Assembly: GCF_902859875.1 (NCBI RefSeq)
Contig: NZ_CADIKF010000004.1
Location: 169,857 to 233,856, forward strand
Origin: Paraburkholderia solisilvae
Lineage (GTDB): Bacteria; Pseudomonadota; Gammaproteobacteria; Burkholderiales; Burkholderiaceae
Reading direction: 5' to 3'
DNA: 64,000 bases
Shown here: one piece after another, positions 30,601 to 43,133 of the stretch
Position numbering within the stretch: the stretch's first letter is position 1
Layout of the letters: each line of letters begins with the position of its first letter
Made by a program: the position numbers and the translations under genes
The notes under the pieces: generated by a model
Database searches by the model: none
What the model was told of the DNA's origin: nothing
What the model saw: the letters and a program-made list of their open reading frames with translations, nothing else

Positions 30601-31466
30601 GCTTGCGCCCGGCGGCCCGACCAGTCACGCGCAAACTGCCACGCCACCCGTCCGGAACGCGAGCCGCGTTCGAGCGCCCACACGAGCGCGTCGCCGCGTG
30701 CGGCCTCGACACCGGCGTCGTCACAGCCAAAGTGGCGCAGCCAGTGCGCGACGATCGTCAGGTAATCGTCCTGCTTGAACGGGTAGAAGCTGACCCACAG
30801 CCCGAAGCGCTCGGACAGCGAGATCTTCTCCTCGACCACTTCGCCCGGATGAATCTCACCGTCGGAGGTGTGCTTGTACGTCTCGTTGTCGCTCATGTAC
30901 TCCGGCAGCAGATGGCGGCGGTTGGACGTCGCGTAGATCAGCACGTTGTCGGACTGCGCAGCCACCGACCCGTCGAGCGCAACCTTCAGCGCCTTATAGC
31001 CGGATTCGCCGTCCTCGAACGACAGATCGTCGCAAAACACGATAAAGCGCTCCGGCCGCATCGAGATCAGATCGACGATATCGCCGAGATCGTGCAGATC
31101 GTCCTTGTCGACTTCGATCAGCCGCAAGCCGTCCTTCGCATGCGCATTCAGGCAGGCCTTGATCAGCGACGACTTGCCGGTGCCGCGCGCGCCGGTCAGC
31201 AGCACGTTGTTGGCCGGCTGCTTCTGCACGAACTGACGCGTGTTCTGCTCGATCAGTTCTTTTTGACGATCGATGTTCTGCAGATCGTCGAACGAGATCG
31301 ACGAAATCGCCGCGACTGGCTGCAGAAAGCCGCGCCCCTGGCGCTTGCGCCAGCGAAACGCGACGGCGGCGCCCCAGTCGACATCGGGTGCGGCCGGAGG
31401 CAGCATTGCTTCGAGACGGCCCAGCACCGCTTCGGCGCGGGTCAACAACAGTTCGAGTTTGTCCAT
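30597..31466 (-). CDS. DUF815 family ATP-binding protein
   Basis: A 289-residue AAA-like ATPase. Walker A is TGARGTGKSSLIKA (about residues 96-109) and a Walker B-like RFIVFCDDLSFEDGE follows, with an arginine-rich C-terminus. The DUF815 family is widespread, and its function is not established. It sits between argJ and the Nudix gene, and its 3' end overlaps the latter. No membrane segment is present. Confidence 0.85.
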   Translation of the reverse strand: MDKLELLLTRAEAVLGRLEAMLPPAAPDVDWGAAVAFRWRKRQGRGFLQPVAAISSISFDDLQNIDRQKELIEQNTRQFVQKQPANNVLLTGARGTGKSSLIKACLNAHAKDGLRLIEVDKDDLHDLGDIVDLISMRPERFIVFCDDLSFEDGESGYKALKVALDGSVAAQSDNVLIYATSNRRHLLPEYMSDNETYKHTSDGEIHPGEVVEEKISLSERFGLWVSFYPFKQDDYLTIVAHWLRHFGCDDAGVEAARGDALVWALERGSRSGRVAWQFARDWSGRRAQA

Positions 31467-31524
31467 GGCTAACGTGAGAGGCGGATCGGAATAACAGCGT
31501 GCGGCAAGGCGGGCGCGGCTGCGG

Positions 31525-32775
31525 TCACGAACGGTAATCGGCGTTGATGCTGACGTATTCGTGCGACAGGTCGCAGGTCCAGATCGTGGCTTGCGCGTTA
31601 CCGCGGCCTAGCAGCACGCGAATCGCGATCTCGCTCTTTTTCATCACGCGCTGGCCGTCTTCCTCACGATACGCCGGATTGCGGCCGCCTGCCTTCGCGA
31701 CGAGCACGTCATCCAGATACAGATCGATCTTGCCGACGTCGAGGTCATCCACGCCCGCGTAGCCGATTGCCGCGAGAATGCGGCCGAGATTCGGATCGGA
31801 CGCGTAGAACGCGGTCTTCACGAGCGGCGAGTGGCCGATCGCATACGCGATCTGCCGGCACTCGGCGACGCTCGTGCCGCCCTCGACCTGCACCGTCATG
31901 AACTTCGTTGCGCCCTCGCCGTCGCGCACGATCAGTTGCGCGAGCGTCTGCGCGACCTCGGTGACCGCGTCGCGCAGCGCCGCGTAGGCCGCCGAGTCGG
32001 TCGACGTGATGGCCGGCAGGCTCGACTTGCCCGAAGCGATCAGGATGAACGAATCGTTGGTCGACGTATCGCCGTCGATCGTGATGCAGTTGAACGAGCG
32101 GTCCGCGACATGTTTGACGAGCGCGTCCAGCACCGGCTGCGCCACCTTCGCGTCGAACGCGAGAAAGCCGAGCATGGTCGCCATGTTCGGCTTGATCATG
32201 CCGGCGCCCTTGCTGATGCCGGTCAGCGTCACCGTGTGGCCGTCAATCCTGACCTGGCGCGACGCGGCTTTCGGCAGCGTGTCGGTGGTCATGATCGCCT
32301 GTGCCGCGTCATACCAGTGCGCGGCCGCGCGGTTCGCAAGCGCTGCGGGCAAACCCGCGGTGAGCCGGTCGACCGGCAGCGGCTCGAGAATCACGCCGGT
32401 CGAAAACGGCAGCACCTGCGCGGGTTCGATACCCGCGAGCCGCGCGAGCGCCGTGCAGGTTTCACGCGCGTGCGCGAGGCCCGGCTCGCCAGTGCCGGCG
32501 TTCGCATTGCCCGTGTTGATCACCAGCGCGCGGATGCCCTTGCCAGCCGCACCATCATGACGTGCGCGCTCGAGATGCTCGCGACACACGGTGACCGGCG
32601 CCGCGCAAAAGCGGTTCGACGTGAACACGCCCGCGACCGTCGCGCCTTCGTCGACGGAAATCACGAGTACGTCCTTGCGATTCGGCTTGCGGATATTCGC
32701 TTCGGCCCAGCCGAGCGTCACGCCCGGTACCGGATGAAGTTGAGCGGGTTCGATCGAGGGGAAATTGACAGCCAT
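31525..32775 (-). CDS. argJ: Bifunctional ornithine acetyltransferase / N-acetylglutamate synthase
   Basis: A 416-residue enzyme that recycles the acetyl group between N-acetylornithine and glutamate and can also use acetyl-CoA, in arginine synthesis. The self-cleavage site is in [20 protein letters not shown], where the Thr of MATMLG becomes the N-terminal nucleophile of the beta chain. TGNANAGTG matches the family. ATG 32775 (MAVNFPSIE) is chosen by homology; an in-frame ATG 15 codons upstream lies in the secA terminator region. Confidence 0.94.
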   Translation of the reverse strand: MAVNFPSIEPAQLHPVPGVTLGWAEANIRKPNRKDVLVISVDEGATVAGVFTSNRFCAAPVTVCREHLERARHDGAAGKGIRALVINTGNANAGTGEPGLAHARETCTALARLAGIEPAQVLPFSTGVILEPLPVDRLTAGLPAALANRAAAHWYDAAQAIMTTDTLPKAASRQVRIDGHTVTLTGISKGAGMIKPNMATMLGFLAFDAKVAQPVLDALVKHVADRSFNCITIDGDTSTNDSFILIASGKSSLPAITSTDSAAYAALRDAVTEVAQTLAQLIVRDGEGATKFMTVQVEGGTSVAECRQIAYAIGHSPLVKTAFYASDPNLGRILAAIGYAGVDDLDVGKIDLYLDDVLVAKAGGRNPAYREEDGQRVMKKSEIAIRVLLGRGNAQATIWTCDLSHEYVSINADYRS

Positions 32776-32795
32776 GGTGGCGACCTGTCCAAGCT

Positions 32796-32820
32796 GAAAA
32801 ATGCCGGCGAGCGCCGGCAT
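32796..32820 (-). terminator. Rho-independent terminator after secA
   Basis: Minus-strand ATGCCGGC, loop GCTC, GCCGGCAT, followed by TTTTC. It is positioned between secA (stop 32977) and argJ. Confidence 0.85.
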
Positions 32821-32976
32821 GGGGGAATCGTAACTGGCGCTCCGGCAACGTGACGGACCGCCGCGAAATCACCTGCAATTTAACGCATTACGCGGACCAC
32901 CAGGTGCACGCGAAGGCAGCTCTGCAACCGCGCGGCCGGCGCGCATCAGCACGCCGCCGTCGAGCCGCCTATGGCA

Positions 32977-35808
<2,832 letters not shown>

Positions 35809-36239
35809 CGGATCGGAGTCTCTGCGTCGCGGCTTCGGCAGGGAAAGCGGAAAAGCGCGGCCGGGCATCGTGCCCTCGCTTACCCGGTGTCGGAAGTGCC
35901 TCGGCGGCTTGTCAAGGAATGAATTCGAATCGGGGATTTTAGCACGCGCCCTACGGCGCGCCTGTGTCATGCGTCAGATAGCTGACGGCGTTCGCCGATG
36001 CCGTTCCGGCGCTCGCCGTTTATGCGCCACGCGTGCTCGCGCCGCGATGCGGCCGGTCGAGGTGGCTGGTTGGTGCGGGCGCAGCCGCGTTTTGGGCCGC
36101 GTTTTTGGGCCACGCGCCCATCCGTGCCGATCACCGGCGCGATTTGGCACACGATTGATTACCCGCGAATCGCGCACCGCATGCACGGTACAATCGGGCC
36201 ACCTGTACGCGCCCGCGCGCAGCGCCATTCCTGTCAAAC
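35809..36239. other. Divergent secA/dciA control region
   Basis: 431 bp with no supported gene. It holds GC-rich hairpins (for example around 35945-35965, GCGCC...GGCGCG) and a minus-strand TAAAAT near 35936-35941 that may be the secA -10. A plus-strand TACAAT at about 36188-36193 may serve dciA. No secM-type arrest peptide was seen upstream of secA. Confidence 0.45.
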
Positions 36240-36746
36240 ATGAGCCGCTCTTCGTCGAACACCAGGCCGCCGTTTTCCAGATCGACCGCGCGGCCGTTCT
36301 CGCCCTCATTCGAGGCGCGCCGCCCGCAACGGCTCGCCGACGTGCTCGCCCGCACCGATGCGTTTTCCGCGCTGCGCGCGGGCGTCGAGCAGATCGCCGC
36401 GCTTCAGCGCGATCTGACCGAACTGCTGCCCGACTATCTGGCGACGAGCGCCGAGCCCGGCTTTATCAAGGACGGCGTGCTGTCGATCTTCGCCGCGCAT
36501 AATGCGCTCGCCGCCAGGTTGCGGCATCTGGAACCGCGCCTGCTGGCCGATTTGCAGCAGCGCGGCTGGGCGATCGAATCGTTGAAGATACGTGTGCGGC
36601 CGAAGCCGCTGGACGCGCCGCCGCCAGTCAAGCAGGCCCGCATGACACGCGCGGGCGCGCAGGCGCTTCATGAGCTGAGCGAGTCGATGGCGCCGTCTCC
36701 GCTGCAGGCGGCGCTCGCGCGCATGGCCGCGCGGCATCGCAAGTAG
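36240..36746 (+). CDS. dciA: DciA-type helicase loader (DUF721)
   Basis: A 168-residue protein with a central DUF721/KH-like domain (about residues 30-120, VLSIFAAHNALAARLRHLEPRL) and a basic, disordered C-terminus. DciA loads the replicative helicase DnaB in bacteria lacking the phage-derived DnaC, and its gene often lies near secA or lpxC. ATG 36240 has no strong ribosome site, so a later start is possible. It converges with lpxC across a bidirectional terminator. Confidence 0.82.
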   Translation: MSRSSSNTRPPFSRSTARPFSPSFEARRPQRLADVLARTDAFSALRAGVEQIAALQRDLTELLPDYLATSAEPGFIKDGVLSIFAAHNALAARLRHLEPRLLADLQQRGWAIESLKIRVRPKPLDAPPPVKQARMTRAGAQALHELSESMAPSPLQAALARMAARHRK

Positions 36747-36781
36747 CGCGGCGCCGCACTGCACGCGGCGCGCCCCAAAAG

Positions 36782-36808
36782 AAAAAGCGACCCGGCCGGG
36801 TCGCTTTT
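36782..36808. terminator. Bidirectional terminator between dciA and lpxC
   Basis: A perfect palindrome in which a GCGACCCGG/CCGGGTCGC stem is flanked by A-run and T-run (AAAAA...TTTT). It can end both the plus-strand dciA and minus-strand lpxC transcripts. Confidence 0.9.
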
Positions 36809-36866
36809 GTTCTTCTGCATCCGCCGCTATGCGCAACGGCGCAGCGGCCAACGCCCGTGCCCGGGC

Positions 36867-37784
36867 TTACGCAAACGCCGTCTGCGTATCGTATGCAAAC
36901 CCACGCGGCGCCTTCTGCGGATCGTCGAAGGTGACGATTTCGTATGCATCTTCATGCGCGAGCAGCTCGCGCAGCAGCGCATTGTTCAGACCGTGCCCCG
37001 ATTTGTACGCGTCGTACGACGCGAGCAGCGGATGGCCGATCACATACAGGTCGCCGATCGCGTCGAGCATCTTGTGCTTCACGAACTCGTCGTCGTAGCG
37101 CAGCCCGTCGTTGTTCAGGATGCGGTATTCGTCGAGCACGATCGCATTGTCCATGCTGCCGCCGCGCGCGAGGCCCAGTTCGCGCATCGTTTCCACTTCA
37201 TGCGCGAAACCGAAGGTGCGCGCACGCGCGATTTCACGCACATACGACGTGTTCGCGAAATCCACTTCCAGCGCCTGGCCGGTCTTATCGACCGCCGGAT
37301 GACGGAAGTCGATGGTGAACTTCAGCTTGAAGCCGAAATACGGATCGAGGCGCGCAAATTTGTCGCCGTCGCGAATCTCGACCGGCTTCTTCACCTTGAT
37401 GAACTTCTTCGCCGCGTTCTGTTGCTCGATACCGGCCGATTGGATCAGAAACACGAACGACGCGGCGCTGCCGTCCATGATCGGAATTTCTTCAGCGGTG
37501 ACGTCGACGTACAGATTGTCGATGCCGAGGCCCGCGCACGCGGACATCAGATGCTCGACCGTCGACACGCGTGCGCCGTCCTTCTGCAGCACCGAGGCGA
37601 GCCGCGTATCGCCGATCGCCATTGCGGACGCGGGAATATCCACCGGCGTGGGCAGATCCACGCGCGAAAACACAATGCCGGTGTCCGGCGCCGCAGGACG
37701 AAGCGTCAGATCGACCTTGCGTCCCGAGTGCAAACCGATGCCGACCGTCTTCACGATCGTTTTGATAGTGCGCTGCTTCAACAT
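36867..37784 (-). CDS. lpxC: UDP-3-O-acyl-N-acetylglucosamine deacetylase LpxC
   Basis: A 305-residue zinc deacetylase, the committed step of lipid A synthesis. Zinc ligands are in [10 protein letters not shown] (His) and [11 protein letters not shown] (His and Asp); [13 protein letters not shown] and the catalytic [13 protein letters not shown] are present. ATG 37784 (MLKQRTIK) gives the usual length; an ATG six codons upstream is possible. It lies downstream of the dcw cluster as in most proteobacteria, but with a peroxiredoxin gene between it and ftsZ. Confidence 0.96.
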   Translation of the reverse strand: MLKQRTIKTIVKTVGIGLHSGRKVDLTLRPAAPDTGIVFSRVDLPTPVDIPASAMAIGDTRLASVLQKDGARVSTVEHLMSACAGLGIDNLYVDVTAEEIPIMDGSAASFVFLIQSAGIEQQNAAKKFIKVKKPVEIRDGDKFARLDPYFGFKLKFTIDFRHPAVDKTGQALEVDFANTSYVREIARARTFGFAHEVETMRELGLARGGSMDNAIVLDEYRILNNDGLRYDDEFVKHKMLDAIGDLYVIGHPLLASYDAYKSGHGLNNALLRELLAHEDAYEIVTFDDPQKAPRGFAYDTQTAFA

Positions 37785-38132
37785 GATGGTCTTCTGTTCC
37801 ATTCAGCATCCCGACCCGCCTCGCAAATCCAGCGCTGCGTCAGCGCCGCGATTGAAATTGGCAATCGGGACTTTTTATGCCATAGGGCAAAGTATACTCC
37901 ATCCGCCCCCCAGGCGCGGCCGTCTGGTCGTATCAAATCTGTTTCGCAGCATTACGCGAGCCACGAACGCTGCCGGATTTCGCAATCGGCAGACAAATGA
38001 GAGCGGGGCCGACGCCCGAAATGGAGGCGTTTCCGGACATCGGCCCAAGGGTTGACCACGTTACGGCCTGTCACAAAGGCGTCACGATCGACGTTGCCGC
38101 AACACAACAACGCCGCACCGCACGCGTTGCAA
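37785..38132. other. Peroxiredoxin-lpxC intergenic region
   Basis: 348 bp with no supported gene. A minus-strand TATACT (plus-strand 37891-37896) lies 107 bp before the lpxC start and may be its -10; no clear -35 is seen. The spacing means lpxC is probably not strictly part of the dcw transcript. Confidence 0.45.
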
Positions 38133-38636
38133 CTATTTCAACGTCGCGAGAATGCTCTGCGCATCGCTCACTTCGAACTTGCCGGGCGCCTCGACGTGCA
38201 GCGTCTTGACCACGCCGTCGTCGACCACCATCGCGTAGCGCTGCGAGCGAATGCCCATGCCACGCGCCGACATGTCCTGATCCAGACCGAGCGCCTTCGT
38301 GAAAACCGCACTCCCGTCCGCCATCATGCGCACCTTGCCCGAGGTGTGCTGATCGCGTCCCCACGCGCCCATCACGAACGCGTCGTTGACGGACACGCAC
38401 CAGACTTCGTCGACGCCCGCGGCGCGCAGCTTGTCCGCCGCTTCGACGTAACCCGGCACGTGCTTGGCCGAACAGGTCGGCGTGTAGGCCCCGGGCAATC
38501 CGAAGATCACCACGCGCTTACCCGCCGTTTCGAGGCTCACGCTAAAGCTGTTCGGTCCGATCGTGCAACCCGCGCGTTCCTCGTCGATCATTTCGAAGAC
38601 GGTTGCGTCGGGCAGTTTTTCACCAGTTTTGATCAT
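38133..38636 (-). CDS. Peroxiredoxin (Prx5-like, AhpC/TSA family)
   Basis: A 167-residue thiol peroxidase. The peroxidatic Cys55 is in GLPGAYTPTCSAKHVPGY, the PxxxTxxC signature of the Prx5 subfamily. These enzymes reduce peroxides with glutathione/glutaredoxin or thioredoxin. Whether another Cys (for example Cys24) acts as resolving thiol is unclear. ATG 38636 (MIKTGEKLP) is the family start; the open frame upstream to 38828 is not conserved. It lies 230 bp after ftsZ and before lpxC. Confidence 0.93.
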   Translation of the reverse strand: MIKTGEKLPDATVFEMIDEERAGCTIGPNSFSVSLETAGKRVVIFGLPGAYTPTCSAKHVPGYVEAADKLRAAGVDEVWCVSVNDAFVMGAWGRDQHTSGKVRMMADGSAVFTKALGLDQDMSARGMGIRSQRYAMVVDDGVVKTLHVEAPGKFEVSDAQSILATLK

Positions 38637-38866
38637 TGCTCGTTCCTTCACTCGATGATGCGGGAGCCTGCCCGCACGTAAACGTATGGAAAGCGACGTT
38701 TCATCCGGCGACGGCAGTCCATCCGCTTCGATTATCCGAAGCGGGCAACTGTGCTTGCCGCGCGTCTTGCGAGACGCGGTCTGTCGGCCATTCCACCGGT
38801 CACGCGCGTGCCATCCGAACTGGCGCAACAGCGCTTGCGCCGCCCCGGAAGCCCGCTCCTCGCGCG

Positions 38867-40063
38867 TCAGTCAGCCTGCTTGCGCAGGAAAGCCGGAATG
38901 TCGTACGTGTCGACGCCCTTTTCCTGCAGCGCCTGCACGTGCGAAGCTGCGGTATCGCGCGACGTGCGCCACACGGCCGGCGTATCCAGCGAACCGTAAT
39001 CCGCCGCCTGTGCCGGTTGCGTCGCGTAGCCGTGCTGCACGCCGTGGTTGACCGGCGCATTGTCGGTACCGGTGCGCAACAGCGTCATCGGCGCCGACTG
39101 CTGCTTCTTCGCAGTCCGGCCGAGACCCGTCGCGACGACGGTCACGCGCAGCGCGTCGCCCATCGCGTCATCGTACACGGCGCCGAAAATCACCGTCGCG
39201 TCGTCAGCCGCGTAGCTCTTGATGGTGTTCATCACTTCGCGGGTTTCCGACAGACGCAGCGAGCGGCTCGACGTGATGTTGACGAGCACGCCGCGCGCAC
39301 CCGACAGATCGACGCCTTCGAGCAGCGGGCTCGCGACCGCTTGTTCGGCCGCAAGGCGCGCGCGATCGACGCCGGCAACCGTCGCCGTGCCCATCATCGC
39401 TTTGCCCTGCTCGCCCATCACCGTCTTCACGTCTTCGAAGTCGACGTTCACGAGACCGTCGACGTTGATGATTTCCGCAATGCCGGCGACCGCGTTGTTG
39501 AGCACATCGTCAGCGCACTGGAAGCACTTGTCCATCTCGGCGTCATCGCCCATCACCTCGAACAGCTTGTCGTTCAGAACGACGATCAGCGAGTCGACGT
39601 GATCCTCCAGTTGCTGCGAACCTGCTTCGGCGACGCGCATGCGCTTGCCGCCTTCGAACTCGAACGGCTTGCTGACCACGCCGACCGTCAGAATTCCCAT
39701 CTCCTTCGCGATCTGCGCGACGACCGGCGCCGCGCCGGTACCGGTGCCGCCACCCATGCCCGCGGTGATGAACACCATATGCGCGCCGAGCAGTGCGTCG
39801 GCGATTCGCTCACGTGCTTCTTCGGCTGCCGCGCGGCCCATTTCCGGCTTGGCGCCCGCACCCAGACCGGTCCTGCCGAGCTGAATCACGGCCGTCGCAC
39901 GCGAGCGCGACAGCGCCTGCGCATCCGTGTTCATCACGATGAAGTCGACGCCCTGCACGCCGCGGTTGATCATGTGCTGCACGGCATTGCCGCCCGCACC
40001 CCCTACGCCCACCACCTTGATGATGGTGCCGTTGGTTTCCGTTTCCAGCATCTGGAATTCCAT
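38867..40063 (-). CDS. ftsZ: Cell division protein FtsZ
   Basis: A 398-residue tubulin-like GTPase that forms the Z-ring. The N-terminal [14 protein letters not shown] and the tubulin signature [20 protein letters not shown] bind GTP; a C-terminal linker (about residues 325-380) precedes the conserved tail [11 protein letters not shown] that binds FtsA, ZipA and ZapD. ATG 40063 has a strong GGAGG. It is the last gene of the dcw cluster, 105 bp after ftsA. A weak hairpin (GGCGCAA/TTGCGCC, 38822-38841) follows the stop. Confidence 0.98.
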   Translation of the reverse strand: MEFQMLETETNGTIIKVVGVGGAGGNAVQHMINRGVQGVDFIVMNTDAQALSRSRATAVIQLGRTGLGAGAKPEMGRAAAEEARERIADALLGAHMVFITAGMGGGTGTGAAPVVAQIAKEMGILTVGVVSKPFEFEGGKRMRVAEAGSQQLEDHVDSLIVVLNDKLFEVMGDDAEMDKCFQCADDVLNNAVAGIAEIINVDGLVNVDFEDVKTVMGEQGKAMMGTATVAGVDRARLAAEQAVASPLLEGVDLSGARGVLVNITSSRSLRLSETREVMNTIKSYAADDATVIFGAVYDDAMGDALRVTVVATGLGRTAKKQQSAPMTLLRTGTDNAPVNHGVQHGYATQPAQAADYGSLDTPAVWRTSRDTAASHVQALQEKGVDTYDIPAFLRKQAD

Positions 40064-40168
40064 ATTGCCTCCGTCAAGAAAAAAGTCTTAATCGGCCGTT
40101 ATCCGGCAGGAGATCGGGCAACCTCCTGTCGCGCGCCGGCCGCCGGCACCGGCGCGATTTCAGATTCG

Positions 40169-41401
40169 TCAAAAGTTGCCGAGGAACCAGTCCTTCATCC
40201 GCGTGAACACCTGTCCCATCGAGCCGGACTGCACCGCGACCTTGCGCCCGCGCATGCGCTGCGAGCGCCCTTCGACGAGCAGGCCCATCGCGGTCGAATA
40301 GCGCGGATTGCGCACCACGTCCGCGAGGCCGCCCGCGTATTCGGGCACACCGATGCGCACCGGCTTCAGGAAGATGTCCTCACCGAGCTCGACCATGCCG
40401 GGCATCATCGATGCGCCGCCGGTCAGCACCACGCCGGAGCTCAGCAGTTCCTCGTAACCCGACTCGCGCACCACCTGCTGCACGAGCGAAAACAGTTCTT
40501 CGACGCGCGGCTCGATCACCGCCGCGAGCGCCTGGCGCGACAGCGTGCGCGGACCGCGCTCGCCAAGACCCGGCACCTCGATCATTTCGTCCGGATCGGC
40601 GAGCGCCTGCTTCGCGATGCCGTAGCCGACCTTGATGTCTTCCGCGTCCGGCGTCGGCGTGCGCAGCGCCATCGCGATGTCGCTCGTCACCTGATCGCCG
40701 GCGATCGGAATGACCGCGGTGTGCCGGATCGCGCCTTCGCTGAAAATCGCAATATCGGTCGTGCCGCCGCCGATGTCGACCAGCACCACGCCCAGTTCCT
40801 TTTCGTCGTCGGTCAGCACCGCGAGCGACGAGGCGAGCGGCTGCAGGATCAGATCGTTCACTTCGAGCCCGCAGCGGCGCACGCACTTCACGATGTTCTG
40901 CGCCGCGCTCACCGCGCCGGTCACGATATGCACCTTCACTTCGAGCCGGATGCCGCTCATGCCGATCGGCTCGCGCACATCTTCCTGGCCGTCGATGATG
41001 AATTCCTGCGTGAGGATATGCAGCACCTGCTGATCGGTCGGGATGTTGATCGCCTTCGCGGTTTCGATCACGCGCGCGACATCCGTCTGCGTGACTTCCT
41101 TCTCCTTGATCGCGACCATCCCGCTCGAGTTGAAGCTGCGGATATGGCTGCCGGCGATCCCGGTGAACACATTCGTGATCTTGCAGTCGGCCATCAGCTC
41201 CGCTTCTTCGAGCGCGCGCTGGATCGACTGCACGGTGGCTTCGATATTCACCACCACGCCTTTCTTGAGCCCCTTCGACTCGCTCTGGCCGAGGCCGATC
41301 ACTTCGTAGTGACCCTCGCCTTTCAGCTCGGCGACAATTGCCACGACTTTCGCCGTCCCGATGTCGAGGGCCACTAGCAGGTCTTTATAGTCTTTACTCA
41401 T
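40169..41401 (-). CDS. ftsA: Cell division protein FtsA
   Basis: A 410-residue actin-like ATPase that tethers FtsZ to the membrane. LVALDIGTAKVVAIVAELK (phosphate 1), VVLVDIGGGTTDIAIF (phosphate 2) and SGVVLTGGASMMPGM (adenosine site) are visible, and the C-terminal VFTRMKDWFLGNF is the amphipathic membrane-targeting helix. It follows ftsQ by 27 bp. Confidence 0.97.
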   Translation of the reverse strand: MSKDYKDLLVALDIGTAKVVAIVAELKGEGHYEVIGLGQSESKGLKKGVVVNIEATVQSIQRALEEAELMADCKITNVFTGIAGSHIRSFNSSGMVAIKEKEVTQTDVARVIETAKAINIPTDQQVLHILTQEFIIDGQEDVREPIGMSGIRLEVKVHIVTGAVSAAQNIVKCVRRCGLEVNDLILQPLASSLAVLTDDEKELGVVLVDIGGGTTDIAIFSEGAIRHTAVIPIAGDQVTSDIAMALRTPTPDAEDIKVGYGIAKQALADPDEMIEVPGLGERGPRTLSRQALAAVIEPRVEELFSLVQQVVRESGYEELLSSGVVLTGGASMMPGMVELGEDIFLKPVRIGVPEYAGGLADVVRNPRYSTAMGLLVEGRSQRMRGRKVAVQSGSMGQVFTRMKDWFLGNF

Positions 41402-41428
41402 AGGGTGCTCATTGCGAGTGATGTCCTG

Positions 41429-42181
41429 TTACTTCTTGCCCTTGTCGGGTTCCGTAATGAAGCGCATGCCAGCTGCTCGAATCGCAAAACCGTTCGGATA
41501 ACGCAAGTCCGCATACTCGATATCCTTCCCCCAGCGTTGCGTGACCGCCGACCACGCGGCGGTCAAACGCTTGCAACGGTCGAACAGCGTGTCCTGATTG
41601 CGTTCGCGGCCCAGTTCGACCTGCGTGCCGTTCGACAGCTTCACGGTCCACGCATAGCGCTGCGACAGCGTCACTTCGTCCGGCGTCGCGCCAAGGGGTG
41701 CAAACCACTTCTCGAAATCGCGATAACGCGCGACCACTTCCTTCGCTGATCCATCCGGTCCATCGAACGCCGGCAACTCTTCGTCCAGTTCGCCCTGGTT
41801 CGCGGTAAACAGTTCGCCGTCGACGCTCACCAGCTGGTCGCTGCCCCACGTGCCGAGCGGCTTGAACTCTTCGAGTGTCACCGCGAGCGCGTTCGGCCAC
41901 ACGCGCCGCACGCTCGCATGACGCACCCACGGCATCTGCTCGAACGACTGCCGCGCGGCATCCAGGTCGACGGTGAAGAAGTTGCCCTTCAGCCGTCCGA
42001 CGACCGTCGCGCGCACCGTCGGCGAATTGATGTGCTCGGTGTCGCCGTCGATACGGATCTCGCGCAGCGCGAAGTTCGGGCGCTGGATCAACCAGTACGC
42101 GCCAGCCGCCAGCAGCACGAGCGCCAGCAACGCGTGCAACGCGTTGGCGGCGAAGTTCAGCTGACGAACGTTGTTCCACAT
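41429..42181 (-). CDS. ftsQ: Cell division protein FtsQ
   Basis: A 250-residue bitopic protein with one N-terminal helix (about residues 15-33, HALLALVLLAAGAYWLI), a POTRA domain (about 38-108, LREIRIDGDTEHINSPTV) and a beta domain. It links early and late divisome proteins with FtsB and FtsL. It starts 10 bp after ddl. Confidence 0.95.
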   Translation of the reverse strand: MWNNVRQLNFAANALHALLALVLLAAGAYWLIQRPNFALREIRIDGDTEHINSPTVRATVVGRLKGNFFTVDLDAARQSFEQMPWVRHASVRRVWPNALAVTLEEFKPLGTWGSDQLVSVDGELFTANQGELDEELPAFDGPDGSAKEVVARYRDFEKWFAPLGATPDEVTLSQRYAWTVKLSNGTQVELGRERNQDTLFDRCKRLTAAWSAVTQRWGKDIEYADLRYPNGFAIRAAGMRFITEPDKGKK

Positions 42182-42191
42182 GGCGATCCGT

Positions 42192-43133
42192 TCAGTCCTT
42201 CAAGGTCATCGACAAAATTTTCACGACCAGCTCCGAATAGCTGATGCCGACCGCGCGCGCGGCTTTCGGCGGCAGCGAGTGATCGGTCATGCCCGGCGCG
42301 GTATTCACTTCGAGGAAGTACGGCTTGCCCTCGGCGTCCATCATGAAGTCCGCGCGGCCCCAGTCGGTGCAGCCGAGCACGTCGAACGCGCGACGCGACA
42401 GCGCCTTCAGGCGCTGCTCTTCGGCCGGGGCGAGCCCGCACGGAATCAGGTACTGCGTATCGTCGGCGATGTACTTCGCGTGGTAGTCGTAGAACTCGCC
42501 GGCCGGCACGATGCGGATGATCGGCAGGTCGAGATCGCCGCACACGCACGCGGTGTGTTCGCCGCCGCCCTCGATGCTCTTTTCGACCACCACGATCCGG
42601 TCGTACTTCACCGCTTCTTCGAGTGCCGCGACCAGCGTGTCCGCCGTCTTCACCTTGATCACCGCGACGCTCGAACCTTCGCTTGCCGGCTTCACGAAAA
42701 GCGGCAAGCCGAGCTTCGCGACAATCTCCGCGGCGCGCGCCGCATAGTCGTCACCGCGCAGCACCGTTTCGAACGGCGGCGTCGGCACACCGAGTTGCTG
42801 CCACACGAGCTTCGTGCGGAACTTGTCGAGCCCGAGCGCCGAACCGAGCACGCCGCTACCCGTATAGCGGATGCCGTAGAAATCGAGCGCGCCCTGAATC
42901 TGGCCGTTTTCGCCATAACCGCCGTGCAGCGCGTTGAATGCGCGCACGAAGCCTTCTTCCTTCAACGCGGCGAGCGGCCGCTCGGACGGATCGAACGGAT
43001 GCGCATCGATTCCCGCCTCGCGCAGCCCTTGCAGCACGAGACGGCCGGAATTCAGCGACACTTCGCGCTCGGCGGATTCACCGCCGAGCAGCACCGCAAC
43101 CTTGCCGAAATCCTGAGGATTCACCCTGCTCAT
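42192..43133 (-). CDS. ddl: D-alanine-D-alanine ligase
   Basis: A 313-residue ATP-grasp enzyme making the D-Ala-D-Ala dipeptide for Mur[17 protein letters not shown] at the N-terminus, [14 protein letters not shown] in the ATP site and [15 protein letters not shown] near the C-terminus are diagnostic. ATG 43133 overlaps the murC stop by 4 bp. Confidence 0.96.
   Translation of the reverse strand: MSRVNPQDFGKVAVLLGGESAEREVSLNSGRLVLQGLREAGIDAHPFDPSERPLAALKEEGFVRAFNALHGGYGENGQIQGALDFYGIRYTGSGVLGSALGLDKFRTKLVWQQLGVPTPPFETVLRGDDYAARAAEIVAKLGLPLFVKPASEGSSVAVIKVKTADTLVAALEEAVKYDRIVVVEKSIEGGGEHTACVCGDLDLPIIRIVPAGEFYDYHAKYIADDTQYLIPCGLAPAEEQRLKALSRRAFDVLGCTDWGRADFMMDAEGKPYFLEVNTAPGMTDHSLPPKAARAVGISYSELVVKILSMTLKD

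Noticed and set aside
38822..38841. Hairpin after ftsZ as an intrinsic terminator
   Set aside because: Only a 7-bp stem without any T-run on the minus strand, so not listed as a feature.
38636..41377. Plus-strand open frame of 913 codons opposite ftsZ and ftsA
   Set aside because: Antisense shadow across two well-defined division genes.
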